Source: Gammaproteobacteria bacterium
GTDB taxonomy: Bacteria; Pseudomonadota; Gammaproteobacteria; S012-40
Direction: 5' to 3'
DNA: 18,930 nucleotides
Assembly: GCA_029857925.1 (NCBI GenBank)
Contig: JAOUGF010000002.1
Coordinates: 1-18,930, forward strand
In this document: positions 8,236-15,336 of the stretch, piece after piece
Layout: each line of letters begins with the position of its first letter
Numbering within the stretch: the first letter of the stretch is position 1
Notes under the pieces: generated by a model
What the model was told of the DNA's origin: nothing
The model's database searches: none
What the model saw: the letters and a program-made list of their open reading frames with translations, nothing else
Made by a program: the position numbers and the translations under genes

Positions 8236-8251
8236 TGTTTCACGTGACACC
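8236..8251 (+). promoter_or_regulatory. parS-like ParB site 3 (intergenic, after gyrB)
   Basis: TGTTTCACGTGACACC matches the palindromic parS consensus TGTTTCACGTGAAACA at 14 of 16 positions, with the left half and CACGTG core perfect. Unlike the two recF sites it lies in non-coding DNA, so coding constraint cannot explain the match. It is about 5 kb from the oriC candidate. Confidence 0.6.
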
Positions 8252-8270
8252 CACAGAACGTGCATTGATT

Positions 8271-8306
8271 ATCCTAGAAACGACGGTCGACCAGCGTTTC
8301 TAGGAT
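8271..8306. repeat. 36-bp palindrome, full copy of a dispersed repeat
   Basis: ATCCTAGAAACG (8271-8282) and CGTTTCTAGGAT (8295-8306) are perfect inverted 12-mers flanking a centre that contains the smaller palindrome GGTCGACC (8285-8292). It lies between the convergent gyrB and DUF1566 genes. No T-run follows on either strand, so it is not a classical intrinsic terminator. The first 17 bases recur with one mismatch at 11581-11597. Confidence 0.7.
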
Positions 8307-8319
8307 TGTAGGTTAGACT

Positions 8320-8841
8320 TTAGTTTTCCCTTCCGGCAACTAAACGCAGTGCAAATTTTAGATCCATTAAATAACTGCCTACGCCTCGTGCATCGAACCC
8401 TAACACGTAATAGTGGTTTTCTCTGCCCGGCGTTGCGTTGGCAGTCCAAAATGGGGATAGCGGTGTATTTGGAAAATATCGGTGATTGATGCGCGGCGCG
8501 GCAGAATGGCGACATTCTCTTTCTACCAATGTTGCCAACTCCGATAATTGCGGAAGACGCCACGTATAGGCGCCCAGTTTCATTGTTTGTCCCCAATGTT
8601 TGGCCTGCGCCCAATCCATAAGACGGGGCGAGCCTATGCAAATTTTTCCGTCCCAGACCATACCCACACTGCAACGCATCCAGGTGAGTCCACTTTCAAG
8701 GTCGGTGATGGTGTTATCTTCGTTGATAAAAAATCGGGTGTCAGACGACAACGCAGGCGCGTCTACGCCGCAGGTCTGCGCATATAGGCAATCCGAAAAT
8801 ATAATAGCGGAGAATAAAATGATGCGAGGTACAAGTTTCAT
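8320..8841 (-). CDS. Exported DUF1566 (Lcl C-terminal-like) domain protein
   Basis: About 173 residues from the ATG at 8841; a TTG at 8853 is an alternative, and neither has a clear ribosome site. It begins with a Sec-type signal (MKLVPRIILFSAIIFSDCLY, cleavage plausible after AYA-like LYA). The mature part has the DUF1566 hallmarks: TITDLESGLTWMRCSVG, then WDGKIC, WRLPQLSELATLVE, a Pro/Asn-rich FPNTPLSPFWTA and a closing FALRLV strand. Domains of this type occur in secreted or surface proteins of many proteobacteria; the biochemical role is unknown. Paired Cys near MRC and KIC suggest a disulphide. It is 76 bp beyond the cytochrome gene, separated by a 10-bp-stem hairpin, so co-transcription is possible but not assured. 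Confidence 0.75.
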   Translation of the reverse strand: MKLVPRIILFSAIIFSDCLYAQTCGVDAPALSSDTRFFINEDNTITDLESGLTWMRCSVGMVWDGKICIGSPRLMDWAQAKHWGQTMKLGAYTWRLPQLSELATLVERECRHSAAPRINHRYFPNTPLSPFWTANATPGRENHYYVLGFDARGVGSYLMDLKFALRLVAGREN

Positions 8842-8873
8842 GGCGTTCAACAAACAAAGTTTGGTGCAAATAA

Positions 8874-8908
8874 CGCATGGCGGACTCGCAACTACAGCCC
8901 GCCATGCG
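8874..8908. repeat. Hairpin between cytochrome and DUF1566 genes
   Basis: CGCATGGCGG (8874-8883) and CCGCCATGCG (8899-8908) are perfect 10-bp inverted arms around a 15-nt loop. On the minus strand the stem is followed by TTATTTG rather than a clean U-tract. It may be a weak terminator or an RNA-stabilising hairpin after the cytochrome gene. Confidence 0.5.
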
Positions 8909-8917
8909 CAGGGTGGA

Positions 8918-9373
8918 CTAAGGGTATCCCGGCCCGGATTTTACCGGTACGGCGCCATGTTGTTCATCCTTGCCAGGCGCAATGGTGATGCCGCGATGCG
9001 TATAAGTGGCGTAGGCCTCTAACGCGATCATTTCATCACTATCAAACGCCAACGGTTTGCCTTGCAACGGTACGGCGACACACCAATTTATCATGTCGCG
9101 CATCGTACCCACCTTGCCTAAATTGGTTTGATATTTAGGCCACGTGTGTGGGTTCGTCGCAGAACCGTCAGGATGGCAATTGCCACAGGCCAGCCCGTTG
9201 GTCCCCAAACGTCCGTCGTGCCACAAGGCATCACCCTTGGCCACGGCGTCCATCAGTGCCTTATTTTCAGCGGCGATTTGCTTTTCACTACGGGGTGATT
9301 TTGCATAAGCGACTGAAACAGACGCAACACCGACAACCGCGACGCCAATTAACATCAATTTGCTAATGTTCAT
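8918..9373 (-). CDS. Periplasmic monohaem c-type cytochrome
   Basis: A 151-residue protein with a Sec signal peptide (about 1-24, ending VAYA) and one haem c site, CGNCH, at residues 63-67. The downstream segment GTMRDMINWCVAVPLQGKPL recalls the helix after the haem site in SoxA/TsdA-type cytochromes, but the rest is too short and no other sox genes are present. Met91 or Met94 is a candidate sixth ligand, and Cys98 is a conserved-looking extra Cys. AGGAG lies 7 nt before the ATG. It follows the Tat-exported metallophosphoesterase by 16 nt, so the two very likely form an operon acting in the periplasm. Electron partner and pathway are not shown by the sequence. Confidence 0.85.
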   Translation of the reverse strand: MNISKLMLIGVAVVGVASVSVAYAKSPRSEKQIAAENKALMDAVAKGDALWHDGRLGTNGLACGNCHPDGSATNPHTWPKYQTNLGKVGTMRDMINWCVAVPLQGKPLAFDSDEMIALEAYATYTHRGITIAPGKDEQHGAVPVKSGPGYP

Positions 9374-9389
9374 GATTGATCTCCTAGGC

Positions 9390-10406
9390 TCACAGTTTCA
9401 GTCCGCGTTTAACGTTTTCAGGTAACAAATCCGCAAACGCGCGATAGTCCATCATGCCCGCGAAATCCTTGTTCAGCGACACTTGGTGCGTACCCAGACC
9501 GTCTTCAAAATTGCCAGGGTCAACGCGGTTCATTTTGATTTCCGGATGCGGTAATGTCACGGGTGGGTAAGGCCACGGCCACGAAGTGGATAACAACCCT
9601 GCCGAATGTATATTCCCGATCTGATTATAGACGACCTGATGAACGTGTCCGTGTATCGCGATCACCTTTTCGAATTTTTTCAATATCGCCCGAATTTCCG
9701 GTGCATCTAATGTCTGAAAATTCCAGCGTGGATAATAGTCCCACAACGGCGAATGCGTCATAATCACCACCGGCGTATCTGGACTCAGATTCTTGACGTC
9801 TTTTTTCAACCATTCCAGTTGTTCTTCTCCAACGCCCCACGCGCCGCATTGATGGCATTCCAGTTCTTCCAACAACCCCATGCGTTCAGTTGGTGTAAGT
9901 TTTCTTGCGCTCCAAAAATCTTTTATCAAAATCGAATTCATCCCGATAAAATGCACACCCTTGTGATCGAATGACCAATGTTCGGGACCGAACATCCCGC
10001 GCCATTCCGCGCCCATGTCCAAATAATAATCGTGTTCGCCGGGAATGATTTTATACGGTACCGTCAGCTTATCGAGTATCGCCTTGCCTTTCGCCAATTC
10101 CTCTTTTTTTCCGGATTGTCCCAGATCGCCTCCGTATAAAACGAAATCCGGTTTTTTCGCCAGACCATTTACGTCTGCCACGGCCTTCTCTAAAATGTGA
10201 TCAAACTTGTGGTCGGCGATATTATATAAATGGGCATCTGTGAGCACGGCGAAATTAAATTCTTGAATCTTCTTTGTGCCCGCGTGGGCGACACCCCCTA
10301 AACCGAAAAAACTACTGGCGCTGGGCGCGAATACGCCAGTAAATAAAGTGGCTGCGCCCACTTTAGTAGACATGCCAAGAAATTGCCTTCGCGAAACTTT
10401 TTCCAT
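9390..10406 (-). CDS. Tat-exported metallophosphoesterase (calcineurin-like)
   Basis: 338 residues from the ATG at 10406, chosen because AGGAG lies 8 nt upstream; an in-frame TTG at 10412 lacks this spacing. A twin-arginine signal, VSRRQFLGMS, leads into a hydrophobic stretch and VAHA, implying folded export. The metallophosphoesterase motifs occur in order: TDAHL (D57, H59), YGGDLG (D94), PGEHD (123-126), MTHSP (His218) and HGHVH (252-256). The third motif has Glu where most family members have Asn (GNHD). A two-metal phosphoesterase active site is therefore likely, but the substrate is unknown. It precedes the c-type cytochrome by 16 nt and is divergent from oxyR across 245 bp. Confidence 0.88.
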   Translation of the reverse strand: MEKVSRRQFLGMSTKVGAATLFTGVFAPSASSFFGLGGVAHAGTKKIQEFNFAVLTDAHLYNIADHKFDHILEKAVADVNGLAKKPDFVLYGGDLGQSGKKEELAKGKAILDKLTVPYKIIPGEHDYYLDMGAEWRGMFGPEHWSFDHKGVHFIGMNSILIKDFWSARKLTPTERMGLLEELECHQCGAWGVGEEQLEWLKKDVKNLSPDTPVVIMTHSPLWDYYPRWNFQTLDAPEIRAILKKFEKVIAIHGHVHQVVYNQIGNIHSAGLLSTSWPWPYPPVTLPHPEIKMNRVDPGNFEDGLGTHQVSLNKDFAGMMDYRAFADLLPENVKRGLKL

Positions 10407-10651
10407 AAGCAAAACTCCTCTTTCGTCGGAGAAAACTACGGTAAATTACTCATGCAGTATCCAGCGTCCAAAGTAAAATAGATAATTGAATTTTTAAAAC
10501 GCGCTCATCTAGTGTGTCAATCACGCAGGCGGAATCAATGCGCTGTTTTGTATTTTGCGTGTTACGTTATGACAGATTCACTTTATATTAAGAAAATTGG
10601 CGCAAGCTAAAAAAGAGGCCAATTCGGCTATCTTCCAGGTATACACTCGCT

Positions 10652-11581
10652 ATGACGCTAACGGAGCTGCGTTACATCGTCGCCGTCGCCAATGAAAGGC
10701 ATTTTGGGCGCGCGGCGGCTGTTTGTTTTGTCAGCCAATCCACACTTAGTTTGGGAATTAAAAAATTGGAGGACGAGCTAGGCGTTTTGATATTTGAGCG
10801 TGGCCAAAAAGAACTTATCATCACACCGGTGGGGCAAAAAATTGTGTCACTCGCAGAGCGGGCGATGGCAGAAATTGCAGCGATACGCCAAACTGCGCTG
10901 CTAGAGCGCGACCCTTATCACGGGCCACTGAGATTAGGTGCGATTTATACGATAGGGCCGTATCTGTTTCCGAGTCTGTTACCCATCATCCATGAACGCG
11001 CCCCGCAAATGCGTTTATTCATTGAAGAAAATTACACCGGCGTCTTGATAGAGCGCCTCAAGCATGGCGATATCGACGTTGCGATTATCTCACTCCCTTT
11101 TAGTGATTCAAGTATAGAGACGGTCACGGTATACAACGAACCGCTGGTAACCTTGATACCCAGCGCACACCCGTTGGCGCTTAAAGATACGCTTAAAGTG
11201 TCAGATTTGCGCGATGAGCCGTTGCTATTGTTAGGGCCGCAACATTGTTTTCGCGATCATGTATTGGCGCTGTGCCCGGAGTGGGCGGAGTGGAGCAAAC
11301 AAGAAGATACTCACACCATTATCGAGGGTGGATCGTTGGAAACGATACGCTACATCGTCGCCAGCGGCGCGGGCATTACCATTGCGCCCGCGACTGCGGC
11401 GTGCGCGGAAAAATTTTCGCAGCGGCTTATTAGTGTGAGACGTTTTCGAGACATACAACCCACGCGTAGTGTCGCGCTGGCATTTAGAAAAAATTACGCG
11501 CGCACAGACATGGTCAATTGGCTGATAAACGCGATACATGGTTGCAAATTGACGGGAATAGACAACCAGAAGTGTGCATAA
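10652..11581 (+). CDS. oxyR: Peroxide-sensing LysR-type regulator OxyR
   Basis: A 309-residue LysR-family regulator. The N-terminal winged helix-turn-helix (LTELRYIVAVANERHFGRAA, then VSQSTLSLGIKKLEDELG) is followed by the periplasmic-binding-like effector domain. The effector carries the peroxide-sensing pair in QHCFRDHVLALC. The cysteines fall at residues 199 and 208, the same numbers as the E. coli OxyR disulphide. Redox function is thus well supported by established knowledge of OxyR. A weak promoter (TTACGT 10562-10567, TATATT 10584-10589) lies upstream. It is divergent from the metallophosphoesterase-cytochrome pair, a common arrangement for LysR regulators and possible targets. I did not find a clear OxyR consensus operator in the gap. 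Confidence 0.93.
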   Translation: MTLTELRYIVAVANERHFGRAAAVCFVSQSTLSLGIKKLEDELGVLIFERGQKELIITPVGQKIVSLAERAMAEIAAIRQTALLERDPYHGPLRLGAIYTIGPYLFPSLLPIIHERAPQMRLFIEENYTGVLIERLKHGDIDVAIISLPFSDSSIETVTVYNEPLVTLIPSAHPLALKDTLKVSDLRDEPLLLLGPQHCFRDHVLALCPEWAEWSKQEDTHTIIEGGSLETIRYIVASGAGITIAPATAACAEKFSQRLISVRRFRDIQPTRSVALAFRKNYARTDMVNWLINAIHGCKLTGIDNQKCA

Positions 11582-11597
11582 TCCTAGAAACGGCGGT
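11581..11597 (+). repeat. Half-copy of the ATCCTAGAAACG dispersed repeat
   Basis: ATCCTAGAAACGGCGGT matches 8271-8287 at 16 of 17 positions and starts on the last base of the oxyR stop codon. The mirror-image right arm is missing here. The rest of the 11598-11870 gap holds no gene I can support; a short plus-strand frame at 11671-11919 looks spurious. Confidence 0.6.
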
Positions 11598-11870
11598 TGG
11601 ATGCCGTGGAGTGTGGGCTTTAGCGTACGCAGGGCAAAGCGTGCAATCCGCGGCATAGCGCTCTAACCCATTGGGTGTATGTAAAATTTACGAATATTTT
11701 ATTTGTTTCAAATCGTTAGATGAAGGAGTAGTGGTCAACCGCCGCAAGCGGCACTTTATTCACGATAACAACGCCGACAATTGGGCGCGCAAAAACAAAA
11801 TCACCCTTCAGTATGCTCGAAAATCACCAACAAAAACTACAAACGTCGCCGTGCAAACGTTAGATGTTTA

Positions 11871-14015
11871 TTATGGCTGCGCAGAAACGGAGGTGCGCCG
11901 ACGCATTCTTATCCAATAACCACCCGCCGCCAACAATAAGAAGGGCAGCGAGCTGTCATGTTGCCCTGGCGCCCCAAGGCTGCAACCGCCGGCTTGGTTG
12001 TTGTTCGCGCTGACGGCTTGCCCACCCGGCCCTTCCACCGTCAGCGGCGGGGGTGCGAATGGATTGCTGAGGGGCTTAGCGTGCGTCGTTTGTATTGCGT
12101 TCCCCGCGAGTGCGCCTGCACCTTCTAATGCGAGGGGCGGCGGACCAGTGGGTTGTTCAGTGGGTGTCGGTGTGAATTCCGCAGCTACATTGACGTCCGC
12201 GAGGGCCAATAAATCGTGTTTGGTCGGCGCGGGTTGCGCATGGTCGGGCTGATTGACGGTAACTGTTGCCGCAGCGGATTTTGTTGCAGCTTCTTTCTGT
12301 GTGGCAAGTGCTGTGGTGCCGTTGCCTAAGCCCAGGACATTAAACCTCGCGGTTTGGCGATTATTGCGGTGATTCAGCACGTCGCTGGTGGTGGACGTGA
12401 CCTGGGCCTCGAGTTGGTATTCGCCGGGGCGTTGTGCGGAAAATTTTACAACGATGTCGGCAAAATCATCGGCCGCCAATTGCCCGATGTGGCAGGTAAG
12501 TGTAGAGCGCCCTTTGCGTTCCCCGGCAGATAAACAATAACTGGAGATGCTCTCGTTGTTCGTGCTCACCACGGAATTTTCAATTGCGTCGATCGTGACG
12601 ACGGTGTCAAAACTTCCGGTAATGACTATATTCTGCGCCTTGGTCGGGCCAAGATTATGTATTCTGAGTGCGGCGACGGACAGCGTAGACGCGGAGACCT
12701 GTGGTGATAGACTTGCGGCCAATTGCGCGCGGGCCGTGGCATCCGGCGTCCATAACGCGGGTTGTATCGGCGAAATATCCACCGCCAGATCTGCGACGGC
12801 GGGGTTTAGTACATACAGGTGCCAATCGTCGTATTTTTTTGCCATGACCGCGATGCGACCGTTATTGCTGATCGAACTCGCCTTGTGAAATTCCCATCCC
12901 TCCGGTAATGCCGGTAATTGGCTGCGGAGATCGAACGCCTGCCATTCCGCCAGTTCGGCATCGTTGCCTTCTAGGTGGTACATAAAAGGGCTGCGATTCG
13001 AAAAGCCTAGCGGGGCAATGCCTGGTACCTCGGCCTTATGACCGATCAAAAATTGCGCATCATTGATGGACGTGGCCCACGCGCTGGTATCGGCATTCGC
13101 GATAAGTTCATGTAGGCCTTGGGCGCGAGACCACACCCACGGCGTATCGGGGGTGTAGGTTGAAAACTCATAACGATTCGCCGGGGCGACGGCATTTGCG
13201 GCGACGACACCGGCGGCATTAATATCCACGGCGTTAAAATAAGGTAAATAACCCTTGCCGCCGACGCTGTGCGCGCGCGTAATATGGAGTTCGCTTGGCC
13301 GTTTGATGAAGGTGTCGGTGCCGGTGACGCCAGCGATGACGCCCTCGTTGTTTATCGCGAGTGCGGATCCAATCAGCGGTTCGGGCGTGCCGCGCGTATT
13401 GTTGCCGTCTACGACACCCAAGATGTCAGGTTCACTACTGGGTTCATGCCAATAGGCGGCGTAATTCACACCGTCCACATTTAAACTGCCGACGATCTCC
13501 TGGCGATCATTGATGTCCCATGCCATGCTGGAAGTATAAGGCGCCTTCATCTGCAAATGCTTCATCGACCAGCGGCCATCGGCGTCACGTGTCCACAAGG
13601 TGGCGTAACGTTGACCTGCCTGTTCTTCCCATCCCACGACGTCGTTTTCAATGTTCACCGCGTTTGCGGCACTGATCGCGATCGGGGTGCCGGCGCCATC
13701 CATGGATACCGGTAGCGCGGCAATCGGTGAATAGCGGCCGTCCCGTACCTCGGCGTAGACGGCCTGTTGGCCGTGCGCGGTGACTGACGTGCCGACGATG
13801 AAACCGCTGTCGTTGATCCGGAAGCGTTGTGTATTGGGTTGGTTTTCCTCGCTGCGGAGATAACCGATCTTGCCGAGGTCCGCCATCGTATAGAGGGGGA
13901 TGGGTTGTCCGGCGACCAACCAGGTCGCGGTAAACACAATGACTACCGCCGCGCCACCCACAGCGAACCGTCGTGTAGGTGCCTTGATGTTGAGCAATAA
14001 ATTGTTGGCGATCAT
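11871..14015 (-). CDS. Large exported HAF-repeat/DUF11-like protein with C-terminal sorting tail
   Basis: 714 residues from the ATG at 14015, chosen for GGGAGGG 6 nt upstream; a TTG at 14030 is the alternative. An N-terminal hydrophobic segment (about 17-36) serves as signal or anchor. At least seven HAF-type repeats follow (FRINDSGFIVGTS, WDINDRQEIVGSL, LAINNEGVIAGVT, VDINAAGVVAANA, TSINDAQFLIGHK and others), probably a beta-propeller related to DUF3466. A DUF11-like beta domain comes next (LRIHNLGPTKAQNIVITGSF, STTSDVLNHRNNRQTA), then a low-complexity linker with a twice-repeated PPPL-xx-EG-x-G unit. The tail is GGC (676-678), a Leu/Ala helix and RMRRR, like Cys-containing CTERM sorting signals. 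Probably surface-displayed or released; function unknown. Confidence 0.8.
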   Translation of the reverse strand: MIANNLLLNIKAPTRRFAVGGAAVVIVFTATWLVAGQPIPLYTMADLGKIGYLRSEENQPNTQRFRINDSGFIVGTSVTAHGQQAVYAEVRDGRYSPIAALPVSMDGAGTPIAISAANAVNIENDVVGWEEQAGQRYATLWTRDADGRWSMKHLQMKAPYTSSMAWDINDRQEIVGSLNVDGVNYAAYWHEPSSEPDILGVVDGNNTRGTPEPLIGSALAINNEGVIAGVTGTDTFIKRPSELHITRAHSVGGKGYLPYFNAVDINAAGVVAANAVAPANRYEFSTYTPDTPWVWSRAQGLHELIANADTSAWATSINDAQFLIGHKAEVPGIAPLGFSNRSPFMYHLEGNDAELAEWQAFDLRSQLPALPEGWEFHKASSISNNGRIAVMAKKYDDWHLYVLNPAVADLAVDISPIQPALWTPDATARAQLAASLSPQVSASTLSVAALRIHNLGPTKAQNIVITGSFDTVVTIDAIENSVVSTNNESISSYCLSAGERKGRSTLTCHIGQLAADDFADIVVKFSAQRPGEYQLEAQVTSTTSDVLNHRNNRQTARFNVLGLGNGTTALATQKEAATKSAAATVTVNQPDHAQPAPTKHDLLALADVNVAAEFTPTPTEQPTGPPPLALEGAGALAGNAIQTTHAKPLSNPFAPPPLTVEGPGGQAVSANNNQAGGCSLGAPGQHDSSLPFLLLAAGGYWIRMRRRTSVSAQP

Positions 14016-14146
14016 GGTGTGCCCTCCCAATCCTGTACACGGATCAGTATTAAGCCCTTAAGTATAAACGAAGAATAGCAGAGTGTCGCCTGTATCACCG
14101 CGACGACGATAATGGCGTGGGGGTGTTTAGCGCGTTAATCTGCGCG

Positions 14147-14171
14147 AAAAAAAGCCCACCGGGGGGTGGGC
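14147..14171 (-). terminator. Intrinsic terminator of phosphoribulokinase gene
   Basis: On the minus strand GCCCACC pairs with GGTGGGC across a four-base loop and is followed by seven T (complement of 14147-14153). It is a textbook rho-independent terminator 16 bp after the prkB stop codon. Confidence 0.92.
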
Positions 14172-14187
14172 CTGGGTATTGGAGTGC

Positions 14188-15060
14188 TTATTTACCTTTT
14201 TTCTTGCGTTCGATCAGATCGTAGATGATGGGTGTGAGGATAATTTCCATCGCAAAACCCATCTTGCCGCCGGGCACCACCAGGGTGTTGGGGCGGGACA
14301 AGAATGAATCTTTGATCATGTTCAATAGGTACGGAAAATCGACCGATTTGGGATCGCGGAAACGTATCACCACAAAACTTTCATCAGGCGTCGGGATGTC
14401 GCGCGAGATAAAGGGGTTCGAGGTATCCACCGTGGGTACGCGTTGGAAGTTGATGTGCGTACGCGAGAATTGCGGCGTGATGTAGTGTACGTAGTCGTGC
14501 ATACGACGCAGTATGGTGTCGGTGACGGCCTCGGCGGAATAGCCGCGCTGGGCCGTGTCACGGTGAATCTTTTGTATCCATTCCAGATTGACGATAGGCA
14601 CCACACCGACCAATAAATCGACATGTTGCGCGGCGTTGATGTTTTCGTAGGCGACACCGCCGTGCAGGCCCTCATAGAACAACAGGTCGGTATTCGCGGG
14701 GATGTCTTCCCACGCGGTGAACGTGCCTGGTTCTTGCTTGTAAGGTTCTGCCTCTTCGTGGCTGTGCAGGTATTTGCGTACCTTGCCGCCGCCGGTTTCG
14801 CCGTATTGGCGGAACAATTCGGCCAGTTTATCGAATACATTGCCTTCGGGGCCGAAGTGGCTTAACACGCGGTCTTCGGATTGGGCCTTTTTGATGGCCT
14901 CGCGCATCTCGACGCGGTTATAGCGGTGAAAGCTGTCACCTTCGACGACCACGGGATTGATGCCATAACGACGGAAGATATGCTCGAAGGCATTTTTTAC
15001 AGTCGTGGTACCGGCGCCGGATGAACCGGTTACGGCGACGACAGGGTGTTTGACTGACAT
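14188..15060 (-). CDS. prkB: Phosphoribulokinase (class I / PrkB type)
   Basis: 290 residues from the ATG at 15060, chosen for AAGGAG 8 nt upstream; the longer frame to 15189 is unsupported. The P-loop GSSGAGTTT lies at about 12-20, followed by VEGDSFHRY and FYEGLHGGV. The block LLVGVVPIVNLEWIQKIHRD and the C-terminal NTLVVPGGKMGFAME are class I phosphoribulokinase hallmarks. The reaction is ATP plus ribulose 5-phosphate to ribulose 1,5-bisphosphate. The same family includes E. coli-type PrkB found in non-autotrophs, and no RuBisCO or other Calvin-cycle gene is in the window, so autotrophy is not established. Single gene with its own terminator, divergent from the glycosyltransferase. Confidence 0.93.
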   Translation of the reverse strand: MSVKHPVVAVTGSSGAGTTTVKNAFEHIFRRYGINPVVVEGDSFHRYNRVEMREAIKKAQSEDRVLSHFGPEGNVFDKLAELFRQYGETGGGKVRKYLHSHEEAEPYKQEPGTFTAWEDIPANTDLLFYEGLHGGVAYENINAAQHVDLLVGVVPIVNLEWIQKIHRDTAQRGYSAEAVTDTILRRMHDYVHYITPQFSRTHINFQRVPTVDTSNPFISRDIPTPDESFVVIRFRDPKSVDFPYLLNMIKDSFLSRPNTLVVPGGKMGFAMEIILTPIIYDLIERKKKGK

Positions 15061-15336
15061 AGCTTGCTCCTTACCAAAGTTGACAAATCTTAACGGCACA
15101 CGCAAAAAAACGCCATGCCGCGTTGCATAGGGCGGGGTAGACTGACAGCGTGCAGGTTTAACGGCACCTGTAAACGCCCCCTCGTTCACGGCATTGCACT
15201 ACGCAACTACATAGGATTCAATGTGTTACTATTAAATCAATGTATATCGTTAACCACCTTAAAGCGGTGTGCGGTGCAAAAACCTGAAAGTATATATGAA
15301 TTGGCGCGGAAAAAAAGGGCTTTGATAGGATAGACG

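Larger units (their letters stand above)
7951..8319. other. 369-bp gap between gyrB and the convergent DUF1566 gene
   Basis: I see no convincing gene here. It holds an AT-rich imperfect inverted repeat just after gyrB (GTAATAATAC 7958-7967 with GTGTTATTAC 7981-7990), a parS-like site (8236-8251) and a 36-bp palindrome (8271-8306). A plus-strand reading frame (8015-8311) starts only at TTG, lacks a ribosome site and matches no family I know. It contains a hydrophobic stretch ending in SSRLAAAD that resembles a signal peptide, so it might be a decayed exported-protein gene. Confidence 0.5.

Noticed and set aside
8271..8306. Palindrome read as a bidirectional terminator of gyrB and the DUF1566 gene
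   Set aside because: There is no U-tract on either strand, and a half-copy elsewhere points to a repeat family.
8015..8311. 98-codon plus-strand ORF after gyrB as a real gene
   Set aside because: It has a TTG start only, no ribosome site and no recognisable domain, and it overlaps a palindrome; kept only as a possible remnant.
8918..9373. Cytochrome called SoxA or TsdA
   Set aside because: Only a short helix resembles these families; the protein has one CxxCH and no sox or tsd neighbours.
11671..11919. 82-codon plus-strand ORF after oxyR
   Set aside because: Composition is unlike a protein, there is no family resemblance, and it overlaps the 3' end of the HAF-repeat gene.
15115..15333. 72-codon plus-strand ORF in the prkB-glycosyltransferase gap
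   Set aside because: No ribosome site, basic and Cys-rich random-looking composition; it sits in a divergent promoter region.
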